Source of the DNA: Lachnospiraceae bacterium
Lineage (GTDB): Bacteria > Bacillota > Clostridia > Lachnospirales > Lachnospiraceae
Reading direction: 5' to 3'
Assembly: GCA_024687745.1 (NCBI GenBank)
Contig: JAILEM010000016.1
Location: 1 to 45,276 of the forward strand
DNA length: 45,276 nt
Below, in pieces: positions 15,754 to 26,090 of this stretch. Numbering within the stretch: the stretch's first letter is position 1; every line of letters starts with the position of its first letter. Under the pieces are notes generated by a model. The model did not search any database, was not told the origin of the DNA, and was given only the letters and a program-made list of their open reading frames with translations. The translations under genes were made by a program, and so were the position numbers.

Positions 15754-16041
15754 CTACAGCACTATGATGCAGAGTATGACAAGGATTAAGGTGATGACTG
15801 CAAAGATAAAATACATGAACTTCGTAGGCGCATTATTCTTATACCCCTTATATGCATTAAGTGCTGACAGGATAAAAGCCATGACAAAAATATATTTTAT
15901 CAGATTCATAAGGCTGTCGTTTAATAAAACGACCGCTGTACTTATGCATATAAGACCTGCAAGCAGAACACTTACCAGATCAATATGAAAGCTCTCTTTT
16001 TTTACTATGTTTTTAATATATGATAGTGTCTCTTTTCTCAT
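15754..16041 (-). CDS. Small three-helix membrane protein
   Basis: A 95-residue protein with three hydrophobic segments at about 20-40, 46-62 and 75-95 and a positively charged N-terminus (MRKETLSYIKNIVKKE), consistent with an inner-membrane protein. The domain is not recognised. It begins 2 bp after the argF stop and lies 51 bp upstream of the DUF6145-like gene. It is therefore probably translated from the argF transcript. Function unknown. Confidence 0.75.
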   Translation of the reverse strand: MRKETLSYIKNIVKKESFHIDLVSVLLAGLICISTAVVLLNDSLMNLIKYIFVMAFILSALNAYKGYKNNAPTKFMYFIFAVITLILVILCIIVL

Positions 16042-16043
16042 CT

Positions 16044-17030
16044 CTACCCAAGTGTAGCTGCTATGACTGCCTTGATGGTATGCATACGGTTTTCGGCCTC
16101 ATCAAATATTACATTTGCATATTTTTCAAAAACCTCATCTGTCACTTCCATTTCGGTAAGGTTGAATCTTTCTCCCATTGTCTTGCCTATCTCAGTCTTA
16201 AGATCATGGAAGGCCGGAAGGCAGTGAAGGAAGATGGCATTTTCATTAGCCATGTTCATTATATCCATAGTTACCTTATACGGAGTAAGATCCCTTATCC
16301 TCTCTTCCCATACCGCATCAGGTTCACCCATGGATACCCATACATCGGTATATATGATATCAGCATTTGTAACTGCCTTCTTAACATCCTCTTCAAAGCT
16401 TATACTTGCTCCTGATCCCTTTGCAAATTCCCTGCATTCATTTACCAGGGAATCCTCCGGAAAATACTTTTTGGGTGCAGCTGCAACAAAATGCATTCCC
16501 ATCTTTGCACAGGCTATCATAAGTGAATTACCCATATTATATCTTGCATCTCCCATATATACCAGCTTCTTTCCCTCTAAGGTCCCAAGATGCTCTCTGA
16601 TAGTTAACATGTCCGCAAGCATCTGTGTCGGATGGTATTCATTGGTAAGTCCGTTCCAGACAGGAACATCCGCATATTTTGCAAGTTCTTCCACTATATC
16701 CTGTCCGTAGCCCCTGTATTCTATTCCATCATACATCCTTCCAAGAACTCTTGCCGTGTCTGCAATACTTTCCTTTTTACCCATCTGGGAGAGCTTGGAA
16801 TCAAGATAGGTGGTTCCTATTCCCATGTCATGAGCCGCTATCTCAAAGGAACACCTTGTCCTTGTACTTGTTTTTTCAAATATGAGGGCTATATTCTTTC
16901 CCGTATATACCCTGTCGAATATACCCTTTTTTTTCTTTTCCTTAAGTTCTCCGGCAAGATCTAAGAACTCTCCTATCTCTTCCTTTGTAAAATCCTTAAG
17001 TGTTAAAAAATCCCGTCCTTTTAAACTCAT
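16044..17030 (-). CDS. argF: Ornithine carbamoyltransferase
   Basis: A 328-residue OTCase that makes citrulline from carbamoyl phosphate and ornithine in arginine synthesis. The carbamoyl-phosphate loop STRTR occurs near residue 53 in [17 protein letters not shown] in [21 protein letters not shown] in the middle, and the ornithine-binding HCLP in [10 protein letters not shown] near 268. No arcA or arcC is nearby, so an anabolic role is more likely than the deiminase pathway. The start is ATG 17030 with GGGAGAAG. A strong terminator sits only 20-60 bp upstream with no clear promoter between, so expression must come from readthrough or an upstream start. Confidence 0.96.
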   Translation of the reverse strand: MSLKGRDFLTLKDFTKEEIGEFLDLAGELKEKKKKGIFDRVYTGKNIALIFEKTSTRTRCSFEIAAHDMGIGTTYLDSKLSQMGKKESIADTARVLGRMYDGIEYRGYGQDIVEELAKYADVPVWNGLTNEYHPTQMLADMLTIREHLGTLEGKKLVYMGDARYNMGNSLMIACAKMGMHFVAAAPKKYFPEDSLVNECREFAKGSGASISFEEDVKKAVTNADIIYTDVWVSMGEPDAVWEERIRDLTPYKVTMDIMNMANENAIFLHCLPAFHDLKTEIGKTMGERFNLTEMEVTDEVFEKYANVIFDEAENRMHTIKAVIAATLG

Positions 17031-17050
17031 CAATCTTCTCCCTGTCCAAG

Positions 17051-17088
17051 TTAAAAACATTAAGGGCGACTGTTATCCAGCCACCCTT
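17051..17088 (-). terminator. Terminator between the SleB-like gene and argF
   Basis: AAGGGTGGCTG (17078-17088) pairs over 11 bp, with two G-U pairs, with CAGTCGCCCTT (17062-17072) across a 5-nt loop. It is followed by AATGTTTTTAA on the minus strand. It ends about 20 nt before the argF start. Confidence 0.8.
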
Positions 17089-17118
17089 ATAAATCTCATA
17101 TTTACATCAGATCCCATT

Positions 17119-18312
17119 TTACCAGAAAACATGATTTCCTATTACTATACCCAAATGTCCGGATTTTACATTCCTGAAGGATGTAGCAGTACCGATATTT
17201 GATGCTCCGGAAAGTGCTTCCGTTGCTGCCTGGATACAAACAGCCTTGGGACCGCTTGCCGCTACCTGAGCTACCATTCCCGAACCTGCCGGTCCGAACT
17301 GACTCTTTGCATATATTACCGAATACAGGGAATTTCCATACTTTCCTGTCTTAAGTCTGTTTACAACTGCTGAACCGACGGCAACCTGACCTTCATATAT
17401 CTCGTTTCCGGCTTCGCATTGTATAAGAGCTGCCAATAAGGTAACATCATCAAATGCGCTTGGTGCAGGAGATGTGCTGACTGTTCCCGTACTCTGCTCC
17501 TTTGTACTGTTTGATGTTTCCTGCTTTGAGGATGATGAAGCACTTTCTGAAGCAGCTTCTTCAATAGCCTTCTGTTCTGCCTCTTCCGCATTTATAGTCT
17601 CCATATCCTTACCGTATGTAAGCTCATAGGATATGGTAACATAGTCTGCCGATACATAGCACTGGGTACCATCCGAATATTCTACCTTTACCCAGTCATC
17701 ATTCTCTTCAATTACATCGATCTTGTCTCCCTCGGCTAAAAGATCAAGTACCTTAGCATTCTCATTGGGCTCCATTCTCAGCCTCAACGCACTTGTTGTG
17801 GATGTGGCAACCTTTGCCACAACTGAATCCGCAAGTTCTTTTGCTTCCCTGCCAAATAAGAGATAATCATTATTTACCCAGCCGGTCACTTCTCCGGTTT
17901 TTATCTTAGTCCAGCCGGTTACAGAATCTAAAACCTGACCCCCGCAGTCTTTAAAAAGCTTTCCTATTATCGATGAATCTTCCGATGCTTCGCTCCTGAT
18001 ATTGACAGCCTCGTGAACATTTGCCATTACCAGTTCATCATAGGGTATACCGGCAACCGAACCCTCCTCTGTTGCGGTATCATCCTCTGAACCGACTGTT
18101 ATTTCGATCGTCGGCATCGTCTTATCGGAAGTTTTATTGCTGCTATTACTGCTGCTGTTTGTATTTGAAGCCTTTTTTACAACAATAACCGCTTTGCTGC
18201 TTCCGTTTTTCTTTACGGCTGCATAAACATCATGCATACTCCCCAATACTATTGCTGCTGTCATTATCATTGTAATAATGACCGACAACAAAGCATGCAT
18301 TTTGTTTCTCAT
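17119..18312 (-). CDS. Secreted cell-wall hydrolase, SH3-SH3-SleB/Hydrolase_2
   Basis: A 397-residue exported protein. An N-terminal signal peptide (about 1-32) ends near VYAAVKK. Two bacterial SH3-like domains follow: VHEAVNIRSEASEDSS to TGWVNNDYLLF, and TSALRLRMEPNENAKV to CYVSADYVTI. A Ser/Thr/Glu-rich linker (about 240-290) leads to the C-terminal SleB/CwlJ hydrolase domain. That domain has the catalytic Glu in ALIQCEAGNEIYEGQVAVGS and SAVVNRLKTGKYGNSLY. SleB-type enzymes are lytic transglycosylases of spore cortex, but SH3-bearing versions also occur in non-sporulating Lachnospiraceae, so a vegetative wall role is possible. It has its own sigma-A promoter at 18367-18395 and a terminator after it. 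Confidence 0.92.
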   Translation of the reverse strand: MRNKMHALLSVIITMIMTAAIVLGSMHDVYAAVKKNGSSKAVIVVKKASNTNSSSNSSNKTSDKTMPTIEITVGSEDDTATEEGSVAGIPYDELVMANVHEAVNIRSEASEDSSIIGKLFKDCGGQVLDSVTGWTKIKTGEVTGWVNNDYLLFGREAKELADSVVAKVATSTTSALRLRMEPNENAKVLDLLAEGDKIDVIEENDDWVKVEYSDGTQCYVSADYVTISYELTYGKDMETINAEEAEQKAIEEAASESASSSSKQETSNSTKEQSTGTVSTSPAPSAFDDVTLLAALIQCEAGNEIYEGQVAVGSAVVNRLKTGKYGNSLYSVIYAKSQFGPAGSGMVAQVAASGPKAVCIQAATEALSGASNIGTATSFRNVKSGHLGIVIGNHVFW

Positions 18313-18366
18313 AAACCCTCCTGTTTTGCAGCGAAAAAAACATTACATTTTCGCATATACCAGAAA

Positions 18367-18395
18367 AGTGTATCAAAATAACAGCTGTTTGTCAA
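18367..18395 (-). promoter_or_regulatory. Sigma-A promoter of the SleB-like gene
   Basis: TTGACA (18390-18395), a 17-bp spacer and TACACT (18367-18372), with the start codon about 55 bp further at 18312. The spacer contains the palindrome CAGCTG. Confidence 0.75.
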
Positions 18396-18418
18396 ATTTA
18401 TCAAATACATGTGCTATT

Positions 18419-19213
18419 TTACAGTCTCCTGGATTTATCGGCACAGGCCTTCATTGCCTCTATGAGAGATGAACGAAATCCCATATTTTCAAGCACTGCC
18501 ACTGCATCTATAGTGGTTCCTGAAGGTGAGCATACCATATCCTTAAGCTTTGCCGGATGCTCTCCTGTATCAAGAACCATCTTAGCCGATCCGTATACTG
18601 CCTGCGCTGCCATCTCATAGGCTGTCTTTCTGGGAAGTCCCTCTGCAACAGCTGCATCTGCCATAGCCTCTATCATCATAAATACATATGCCGGAGAGCT
18701 CCCGCTTACGGCAACTACGGCATCTATCTGTGACTCGCTCACTTCATAAGCCTTTCCGAAGCTTTCAAGAACTCTCAGCACTGTCTTAAATTCATCATCT
18801 GTTACATTTTTTCCTCTCACTACCCCAGTACATCCTTCCATTACAAGTGCCGGGGTATTTGGCATACATCTTACAAGTTTTATATCCCTTCCAAACCTTT
18901 CCGTTATCCAGTTAAGTGTCTTTCCGGGTGCTATGGAGACGATCACTGTCTCTTTTTTTACTGAATCCTTTATATCATTTATTACTGTCTCATATACCTG
19001 GGGTTTCACCGATAATATCAGGATATCCGCACTTCCTGCAGCCTCTTTGTTTGAGGTAGTGGTATTGATCCCATACTTCTCCTTTACTTCACTGCATCTT
19101 TTTTCGCTTAATTCCGCACCGGTTATATCAGAACAGCTTACGATGTTCTTTTTAATTAGGCCGCCTATCATGGCGCTTCCCATATTTCCAAGTCCTATAA
19201 ACGAAAGCTTCAT
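18419..19213 (-). CDS. proC: Pyrroline-5-carboxylate reductase
   Basis: A 264-residue ProC, the last step of proline synthesis (P5C to proline with NAD(P)H). The N-terminal Rossmann motif is FIGLGNMGSAMIGGL. VKPQVYETVI and VRCMPNTPALV are typical. The C-terminal dimer domain contains the P5CR signature, seen here as AVSGSSPAYVFMMIEA and the run toward MVCSPSGTTIDAVAVL. Length is normal. It follows the SpoU methyltransferase by 19 bp on the same strand and ends at the SleB-like promoter region. Confidence 0.97.
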   Translation of the reverse strand: MKLSFIGLGNMGSAMIGGLIKKNIVSCSDITGAELSEKRCSEVKEKYGINTTTSNKEAAGSADILILSVKPQVYETVINDIKDSVKKETVIVSIAPGKTLNWITERFGRDIKLVRCMPNTPALVMEGCTGVVRGKNVTDDEFKTVLRVLESFGKAYEVSESQIDAVVAVSGSSPAYVFMMIEAMADAAVAEGLPRKTAYEMAAQAVYGSAKMVLDTGEHPAKLKDMVCSPSGTTIDAVAVLENMGFRSSLIEAMKACADKSRRL

Positions 19214-19232
19214 AATTGATACTCTCCTCTCT

Positions 19233-20009
19233 TTATCTTATACTGTTATACATTAATATTGCCGCAGCAACAGAAGCGTTAAGAGATTCTACCTTTCCGC
19301 ACATCGGTATCCTGATAAGCTTGTCCGCTAAGGCAGTGATCTCATCACTTAATCCGTTTCCCTCATTCCCTATAATAAAGGCTGCCTTGTCTCCGTATTC
19401 CTCCTCACAGTAATCCCTTTCTCCCTTAAGGTGTGCGGCATATATGACTGTTCCTGTATTTTTGAGCATTTTTATGCTTTCCTTCAGATCCTCCGTATAG
19501 CAGATATTTACCCTGAATACAGAACCCATGGTGGATCTTATTACCTTGGGATTGTACACATCCGCTGTCCTTCTGTCGGCAATTATAAGATCAAAGCCGG
19601 CACCCTCCGCAGTCCTTATCATGGTACCCAAATTTCCGGGATCCTGTACTCCCTCAAGCAAAAGCACCCTTACCCTGTTATCAAGAGATGAAATGATCTT
19701 ATTAAGGTCATATGATGGTTGCCTTAACACAACAAGTATACCCTGAGGTGTTTTTGTATCTGTTATTTTATTGAATACATGGGATGCTGTCAGCTCATAT
19801 CCGGTTTTTTCAAGCTTTATGCGGGCTTCTTCCGAGCATTTGTCCGGATAGGTCTCTGAAATAAACACACTGTCTATTTGATCGACAGGTGCTTCTGTAA
19901 AAATTTTTTCACCTTCTGCCACATAAAGTCCCGATTCCCTTCTTGACCTTGCTGATGACATAAGGCTTATTATATCTTTGATTCGTCCGTTAGATCTGCT
20001 TGTGATCAT
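19233..20009 (-). CDS. SpoU/TrmH-family RNA 2'-O-methyltransferase
   Basis: A 258-residue SPOUT-fold methyltransferase. The N-terminal substrate-binding domain (about 1-95) contains RRESGLYVAEGEKIF and DTKTPQGILVV. The C-terminal catalytic knot has motif 1 LLEGVQDPGNLGTMIRTAEG, motif 2 AAFIIGNEGNGLS and motif 3 IPMCGKVESLNASVAAAILM. It resembles RlmB/TsnR-type rRNA methyltransferases, but the target nucleotide cannot be assigned. It lies between pfkA and proC in the dnaE-pfkA-spoU-proC run, with a 42-bp gap from pfkA. Confidence 0.92.
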   Translation of the reverse strand: MITSRSNGRIKDIISLMSSARSRRESGLYVAEGEKIFTEAPVDQIDSVFISETYPDKCSEEARIKLEKTGYELTASHVFNKITDTKTPQGILVVLRQPSYDLNKIISSLDNRVRVLLLEGVQDPGNLGTMIRTAEGAGFDLIIADRRTADVYNPKVIRSTMGSVFRVNICYTEDLKESIKMLKNTGTVIYAAHLKGERDYCEEEYGDKAAFIIGNEGNGLSDEITALADKLIRIPMCGKVESLNASVAAAILMYNSIR

Positions 20010-20051
20010 GTTATACCTGAGACTTTACGAAAGACTTTAAATAGATCATTA

Positions 20052-21026
20052 TCAGATAGAAAGGGCTCTGCTGACTTCATATTCATATTCAGAGATCTGC
20101 TTCTGCATCTCAAGTGCTTCATCTATATCAAAGTCTACCCATTCACCGTGTTTCTGCCCGACTACCCTGTTTGTCTTTCCTTCACATAAAAGGTCCACCG
20201 CATATGAACCCATCATTGAAGCATAAAATCTGTCCTTACAGGTGGGGGATCCGCCTCTTTGCATGTAACCAAGTATGGTGGCTCTTGTTTCAACGCCTGT
20301 TGCCGCCTCTATCCTTCTGGCCATTGAGGTAGAGTGCCCGATACCCTCTGCATTGATTATCAGATGGAAGGTCTTGCCCTTCTTTCTGTTGGCTATTATG
20401 TTATCTATGATCTCCTGCTCATTATACTGATATTTCTCGGGCAGAAGTATATCCTCTGCTCCTGTGGATACACCGCACCATAGTGCTATAAATCCTGCAT
20501 TTCTTCCCATTACCTCTACTATACTGCATCTTTCATGCGAGGAAGATGTATCCCTTATCTTATCTATTGCCTGCATCGCCGTATTTATCGCTGTATCAAA
20601 GCCTATGGTATAATCCGTACATGCGATGTCAAGATCTATGGTTCCCGGTACCCCTATCGTATTAATCCCAAGCTTTGACAAGGCCTGGGCACCTCTGTAT
20701 GAACCGTCACCACCTATTATGACAAGACCGTCTATGCCAAATTTCCTGCAGACCTCAGCACCCTTTTTCTGGCCTTCGAGAGTCTTGAATTCTTCGCATC
20801 TTGCGGTTCTTAATATGGTTCCGCCCCTCTGTATAGTATCGGATACATTTCTTGGCTCCATATCAGATATCTCTTCATTCAGAAGACCCTGATAGCCCTT
20901 CTGTATTCCCTTTACAGTCTTTCCTTTGGAGATCGCCCTTCGTACAACTGCCCTTATTGCCGCATTCATACCCGGTGCATCACCGCCGCTTGTCAATACT
21001 CCGATAGTTTTAATCTCTTTATCCAT
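20052..21026 (-). CDS. pfkA: ATP-dependent 6-phosphofructokinase
   Basis: A 324-residue PfkA that commits fructose 6-phosphate to glycolysis. GVLTSGGDAPGMNAAIRAVV is the N-terminal nucleotide loop and GGDGSYRGAQAL the ATP-site signature. PGTIDLDI carries the catalytic aspartates. Gly in PGTID and in GGDGS points to ATP rather than pyrophosphate as donor. VMGRNAGFIALWCGVSTGAE is also typical. The Asn usually found in TIDND is Leu here; both aspartates are kept. The start has GGAAGG upstream. It follows dnaE by 105 bp, a conserved clostridial order. Confidence 0.97.
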   Translation of the reverse strand: MDKEIKTIGVLTSGGDAPGMNAAIRAVVRRAISKGKTVKGIQKGYQGLLNEEISDMEPRNVSDTIQRGGTILRTARCEEFKTLEGQKKGAEVCRKFGIDGLVIIGGDGSYRGAQALSKLGINTIGVPGTIDLDIACTDYTIGFDTAINTAMQAIDKIRDTSSSHERCSIVEVMGRNAGFIALWCGVSTGAEDILLPEKYQYNEQEIIDNIIANRKKGKTFHLIINAEGIGHSTSMARRIEAATGVETRATILGYMQRGGSPTCKDRFYASMMGSYAVDLLCEGKTNRVVGQKHGEWVDFDIDEALEMQKQISEYEYEVSRALSI

Positions 21027-21131
21027 AGGTTTTTCCTTCCGTTTTCAATGATTATAACTTATCACTTTTACCTGAGCTTTTCAATATTATTCATATCATC
21101 AGGTCCGATGTTTATAACAAATTATCCGTTA

Positions 21132-24100
21132 TCACCTGATCTGTATATTTTCTTTTCCAAAGGCTTTGGATAATTCTTCCACGAGCTCTGTATCTGCATT
21201 TACCGTCATATTGTTACCAAGCTTTTTTATCTTCTTTGTTTCGGCATCAAAGATTATGACATTATCCCTGCCGTCGGATCTTTTGATTATCCCGTTTAAT
21301 TCGTCCCTTCTTTTTTCATATTCAGAGATTGTTGAAAATCTTATATACAGCTTCTTTGGAAGATCATCAAAGAGCATTATCCTGTTACATATGACCTGGG
21401 CGTCCCTTCCTTCCGTCGTCTGGGCTCTTCCCTCTATGAATACCTTATTATCCATGTTCAGAAGAGAAGCATATTTTTCATAATCATTGGGCCATACTAT
21501 GACCTCCACTGTCCCTACAAGATCTTCTATGAGCAAACGGCACATGGTCTTGCCGTTCTTTGTATAAATAACCTTTTTATCGGTAATGATACCGCCTATA
21601 GTCACATTCTGCCCGTCATTTATCTTTACGGAAACTTCTGCCTCACCGTTTTCATCTTCACCTTCATACATGAAATCCATCGTGGTGTTGGTTATAGTCC
21701 TTTTCCACAGTGCTTCATCCTCATCTAAGGGATGACCGCTTACATATACTCCCATGTATTCCTTTTCAAAGGCAAGCAGGGTCGGCTTATCATATTCCCC
21801 TACATCGGGAAGCTTTATCTCATAATCTGACCTCGAATCATCCTCAACCAGGTCAAATAACGATACCTGACCCTCCATATTATTCTTTTTATCTTTACTT
21901 ATCTCCTCCAGTATCTCTCCGTAAACGCTCATGAACTGTTTTCTGGTGCCCGGAAGCGAATCAAGGGCGCCCGCTTTTATAAATCCCTCTATTGTCCTCT
22001 TATTGACATCCTTTCCGGTAACTCTCTCAAGCAGGTCATTTATACTCCTGTATTTCCCGTTTTCTTCCCTCTCCTTAACTATCGTATCCACTACAGACCA
22101 TCCTACTCCCTTAATGGATGCAAGTCCGTATCTTATCTTCCTGTCAGGTGTCACGGAAAACCCTCCGACTCCTTCATTGATATCGGGAGGTAACACCTCT
22201 ATCCCTATGGATCTGCAGGTATATATGTAGAAAGCTACCTTACTCGTACTGTCTATAACAGATGTCATAAGAGCCGCCATATATTCCACGGGATAATAGT
22301 GCTTAAGCCAGGCTGTCTGATAAGCAACCACCGCATATGCGGCAGCATGGGATTTATTAAAGGCATACTTTGCAAAATCCATCATCTCATCATAGATCTT
22401 GTTTGCCACCTTTTCATCTATACCCTTAGAGACACAGCCCGGAACCCCTTCCTCCTTATTGCCGTATACAAAGTTCTGTCTCTCCTTGATCATAACTGCC
22501 TCTTTTTTCTTTGACATGGCACGTCTTACAAGGTCACTCCGGCCCAGAGTATATCCGCCAAGATCCCTTACTATCTGCATTACCTGTTCCTGGTATACTA
22601 TACATCCATAGGTAGGCTTAAGAATAGGCTCTAATTCCGGACAGTCATAGAGTATATCATCCTTTGAATTCTTTCCTCTGATATATTGTGGGATAAAATC
22701 CATGGGACCGGGTCTGTAAAGTGATATACCCGCGATAACATCCTCCATGCTCTGAGGCTTTAACTCCTTCATAAAGTTCTTCATTCCCGCACTTTCAAGC
22801 TGGAATATACCATCCGTATGCCCTGTACACAGGGAATCGAAGACTTCCTTATCATCGTAGCTTAAGTTATCCATATCTATCTTCTTACCCGATATTTCGG
22901 ATGCAAACTCTGCGGCATTCTTTATTACAGTAAGGTTTCTGAGACCGAGAAAGTCCATTTTAAGTAACCCCAGCTCCTCAAGTGTTGTCATTATATACTG
23001 GGTTGTTATCGTACCGTCGGAGCCTCTTGAAAGCGGAACATACTCATCTGCTGCCTCGGGACAGATAACAACACCTGCCGCGTGCATGGATGTATGCCTT
23101 GGAAGTCCTTCGAGTTTTATACACATGTTGATGAGATTATGCATGGTCTCATCTTCATCATATTTCTTTTTAAATTCCTCGTTTTCCATAGCTCCCTTAA
23201 GAGTTATGTTTAATTCATTGGGAACCATCTTGGCTATCGTGTCACAGTATGAATAAGGAAGATCCATCACTCTTCCCACATCCCTTATCACACCCTTTGC
23301 AGCCATGGTACCAAAGGTAACTATCTGGACTACCTTTTCCTTTCCGTACTTTTTTACAACATAATCTATGACCTCCTGCCTTCCCTCAGGCATAAAGTCA
23401 ACGTCTATATCAGGCATTGTAACTCTTTCGGGATTTAGGAATCTCTCAAAGAGCAGATCATACTTTATGGGATCAATGTTTGTTATCTCAAGGCAGTAAG
23501 CAACGATCGACCCCGCTGCGGAGCCTCTTCCGGGTCCCACCGATATATCATGTGTCTTTGCATAGTGTATGAAATCCCATACTATAAGGAAGTAATCGAC
23601 AAACCCCATATCGTGTATGGTATTGAGCTCATATTTCAATCTTTCATCAAGCTCAGGGCCATGGTCAGGGTATCTTTTTTCAAGTCCCTCTTTACACAAC
23701 ATTTGTAAATACTCCCATGCACTGAGTCCATCCGGCACATCAAATCTCGGTAGTTTGCTCTCCCCGAATTTTATCTCCACATTACATCTGTCCGCTATCT
23801 TCTGTGTATTGTCAAGAGCCTCGGATGCGTATTTAAAGAGCTCTCTCATCTCTGCCTCTGACTTCACATAGAACTGTCCTCCCTCATAACGGAGCCTGTC
23901 TTCATCCTGTAATTTCTTGCCTGTCTGTATACACAACAAAATATCATGAGCCTCTGCATCCTCTGCATAGGTATAGTGGGCATCATTTGTCGCAACCAAT
24001 GGAATATCCAGTTCCTTACTCATCTTTAAAAGGGCTGCATTGACCTTTCTCTGTAAGGGGATACCGTGATCCTGAAGCTCAAGAAAGTAATTTCCCTTTC

Positions 24101-24605
24101 CAAAGCAAGCCTCGTATCTCTTTGCTGCCTCCTTTGCTTCCTCATACATATCCCTTGATATAAGGCGCTGCACCTCTCCGGCAAGGCAGGCCGAGGTACA
24201 GATTATCCCCTCATGAAATTCTCTTAATACCTCCATATCTACCCTTGGCTTATAATAGAATCCCTCAGTAAACCCCTTAGACACGATCTTGATAAGATTT
24301 GAATAGCCCTTATTATTCTCTGCCAGAAGGATAAGGTGATAATATCTGTCATTATCCTCCCCCTTACCCGGCTCCCTGTCGAATCTCGAATTGGGAGCCA
24401 CATATACCTCACAGCCTATGATCGGCTTTATCCCTTCCTTTATCGCCGCCCTGTAAAAATCTATGACCCCGTACATAACCCCGTGATCGGTTATCGCTGC
24501 GGCATTCATCCCCAGCTCCCTTACTCTTTTAACATATTCGGTTATCTTATTTGATCCGTCTAACAGTGAAAACTCTGTATGTGTATGTAAATGTACAAAT
24601 GCCAT
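21132..24605 (-). CDS. dnaE: DNA polymerase III alpha subunit
   Basis: A 1157-residue C-family replicative polymerase. The PHP domain is at the N-terminus (FVHLHTHTEFSLLDGSNKI; ITDHGVMYG). The palm has GPGRGSAAGSIVAYCLEI and the catalytic aspartates in MPDIDVDF. The fingers region (DLVRRAMSKKK) is followed by a helix-hairpin-helix stretch. An OB-fold near 1000-1080 includes VTIGGIITDKKVIYTKNGK. It lacks the exonuclease insertion of PolC, so it is DnaE-type; Firmicutes usually also carry PolC elsewhere. The start is ATG 24605 with AGGGAG upstream. A candidate promoter lies at 24670-24697. Confidence 0.97.
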   Translation of the reverse strand: MAFVHLHTHTEFSLLDGSNKITEYVKRVRELGMNAAAITDHGVMYGVIDFYRAAIKEGIKPIIGCEVYVAPNSRFDREPGKGEDNDRYYHLILLAENNKGYSNLIKIVSKGFTEGFYYKPRVDMEVLREFHEGIICTSACLAGEVQRLISRDMYEEAKEAAKRYEACFGKGNYFLELQDHGIPLQRKVNAALLKMSKELDIPLVATNDAHYTYAEDAEAHDILLCIQTGKKLQDEDRLRYEGGQFYVKSEAEMRELFKYASEALDNTQKIADRCNVEIKFGESKLPRFDVPDGLSAWEYLQMLCKEGLEKRYPDHGPELDERLKYELNTIHDMGFVDYFLIVWDFIHYAKTHDISVGPGRGSAAGSIVAYCLEITNIDPIKYDLLFERFLNPERVTMPDIDVDFMPEGRQEVIDYVVKKYGKEKVVQIVTFGTMAAKGVIRDVGRVMDLPYSYCDTIAKMVPNELNITLKGAMENEEFKKKYDEDETMHNLINMCIKLEGLPRHTSMHAAGVVICPEAADEYVPLSRGSDGTITTQYIMTTLEELGLLKMDFLGLRNLTVIKNAAEFASEISGKKIDMDNLSYDDKEVFDSLCTGHTDGIFQLESAGMKNFMKELKPQSMEDVIAGISLYRPGPMDFIPQYIRGKNSKDDILYDCPELEPILKPTYGCIVYQEQVMQIVRDLGGYTLGRSDLVRRAMSKKKEAVMIKERQNFVYGNKEEGVPGCVSKGIDEKVANKIYDEMMDFAKYAFNKSHAAAYAVVAYQTAWLKHYYPVEYMAALMTSVIDSTSKVAFYIYTCRSIGIEVLPPDINEGVGGFSVTPDRKIRYGLASIKGVGWSVVDTIVKEREENGKYRSINDLLERVTGKDVNKRTIEGFIKAGALDSLPGTRKQFMSVYGEILEEISKDKKNNMEGQVSLFDLVEDDSRSDYEIKLPDVGEYDKPTLLAFEKEYMGVYVSGHPLDEDEALWKRTITNTTMDFMYEGEDENGEAEVSVKINDGQNVTIGGIITDKKVIYTKNGKTMCRLLIEDLVGTVEVIVWPNDYEKYASLLNMDNKVFIEGRAQTTEGRDAQVICNRIMLFDDLPKKLYIRFSTISEYEKRRDELNGIIKRSDGRDNVIIFDAETKKIKKLGNNMTVNADTELVEELSKAFGKENIQIR

Positions 24606-24669
24606 GGCAACTCCCTGTAATTTTTATAGACTGTGTTTGCTGCGATCATTTTCTATCATCACGATTTTT

Positions 24670-24697
24670 ATTTTATGATAACATAATTCACGTCCAA
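24670..24697 (-). promoter_or_regulatory. Candidate dnaE promoter
   Basis: TTGGAC (24692-24697), a 16-bp spacer and TAAAAT (24670-24675), about 65 bp before the dnaE start. The rest of the 24606-24884 gap holds the metK terminator and an isolated AGGAGG with no start codon after it. Confidence 0.45.
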
Positions 24698-24785
24698 ATA
24701 AACGGTCTACTTAATTTTTTGAACTTTTATTTATCCTCCTGTATTATCCGGATCGATATCAGATAAACAGGATCTTTATTTAAAG

Positions 24786-24816
24786 ACGAAAACAAGCAGC
24801 CTGATTCCGGCTGCTT
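24786..24816 (-). terminator. metK terminator
   Basis: A perfect 8-bp stem AAGCAGCC / GGCTGCTT (24794-24801 and 24809-24816) with a 7-nt loop, followed on the minus strand by GTTTTCGTCTTT. It lies 69 bp after the metK stop, with no other gene between. Confidence 0.75.
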
Positions 24817-24884
24817 ATTTTCTGTTTCCTTTTTTATGACCGGCTCCGGCCATATTCTTAAATTTCTGTCTCAGAGACTGTTAA

Positions 24885-26072
24885 TTAAAGATACTTCTTT
24901 AATGCATCTACCTTGTCAAGTGCTTCCCAGGGAAGATTTAAGTCATTACGTCCGAAATGTCCGTAAGCTGCCGTCTGCTTGTAAATAGGACGGCGAAGGT
25001 CAAGCATCTTTATGATACCTGCAGGACGAAGGTCAAAGTTCTCTCTGATGATCTCAACTATCTTTTCATCTGAAAGCTTTCCTGTTCCAAAGGTATCAAC
25101 CATGATAGATGTAGGCTGTGCAACACCGATAGCATATGAGAGCTGTATCTCACACTTATCTGCTATACCTGCTGCCACAATGTTCTTTGCAACATATCTT
25201 GCTGCGTATGCGGCAGAACGGTCAACCTTGGTGCAGTCCTTTCCGGAAAAAGCTCCGCCGCCGTGACGGGCATATCCGCCATAGGTATCAACTATTATCT
25301 TACGTCCTGTCAGTCCTGCATCTCCGTGAGGTCCGCCTATTACAAAACGTCCGGTAGGATTGATAAAGAACTTTGTATCCTTGTCGATAAGCTCCTTTGG
25401 AAGAATGGGATCAAATACATACTTCTTTATATCCTCATGTATCTGCTCCTGGGTCACATCATCATCATGCTGTGTGGATAATACGACCGCCTCTAATCTT
25501 ACGGGCTTTCCATTCTCATCATACTCAACCGAAACCTGGCTCTTCCCGTCAGGTCTTAAATATTTAAGGGTTCCGTCCTTACGTACATCTGTCAGCCTCT
25601 TTGCAAGCTTATGGGCAAGTGAGATGGAATAAGGCATATATTCCTCTGTCTCATTTGTTGCATAACCAAACATCATACCCTGGTCACCTGCACCTATTGC
25701 CTCTATCTCTTCATCTGACATTTTGTTCTCTTTTGCCTCAAGAGCCTTATCGACTCCCATTGCTATATCGCTTGACTGCTCGTCAATTGCAACAAATACT
25801 GCACAGGTATTTCCGTCGAAACCATATTCCGACTTTGTGTAACCTATCTCTTTTACGGTATCTCTTACTATCTTCTGAAAATCTACAAATGCGTTTGTGG
25901 TTATCTCACCTGTGATAAGCACAAATCCCGTACATGTAGCTGTCTCGCAGGCTACACGGCTGTTGGGATCCTGTTCCATGCAGGCATCAAGCACTGCATC
26001 TGAAATGGCATCGCATACCTTGTCGGGATGTCCTTCAGTAACCGATTCTGATGTGAATAAATATTTTTCCAT
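24885..26072 (-). CDS. metK: S-adenosylmethionine synthetase
   Basis: A 395-residue MetK that makes S-adenosylmethionine from methionine and ATP. It starts [20 protein letters not shown], the ATP/methionine-site signature. [12 protein letters not shown] and the P-loop-like [20 protein letters not shown] follow, with [19 protein letters not shown] near the metal site. ATG 26072 is preceded by AAGGAGG. The frame extends to 26138 but runs through the riboswitch terminator, so the longer start is rejected. Expression is controlled by the SAM-I riboswitch directly upstream, a product-feedback arrangement. Confidence 0.98.
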   Translation of the reverse strand: MEKYLFTSESVTEGHPDKVCDAISDAVLDACMEQDPNSRVACETATCTGFVLITGEITTNAFVDFQKIVRDTVKEIGYTKSEYGFDGNTCAVFVAIDEQSSDIAMGVDKALEAKENKMSDEEIEAIGAGDQGMMFGYATNETEEYMPYSISLAHKLAKRLTDVRKDGTLKYLRPDGKSQVSVEYDENGKPVRLEAVVLSTQHDDDVTQEQIHEDIKKYVFDPILPKELIDKDTKFFINPTGRFVIGGPHGDAGLTGRKIIVDTYGGYARHGGGAFSGKDCTKVDRSAAYAARYVAKNIVAAGIADKCEIQLSYAIGVAQPTSIMVDTFGTGKLSDEKIVEIIRENFDLRPAGIIKMLDLRRPIYKQTAAYGHFGRNDLNLPWEALDKVDALKKYL

Positions 26073-26090
26073 CTGCAATTCCTCCTTAAA

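Noticed and set aside
24726-24745. AGGAGG motif on the minus strand between metK and dnaE
   Set aside because: No ATG, GTG or TTG follows at a usable distance with an open frame.
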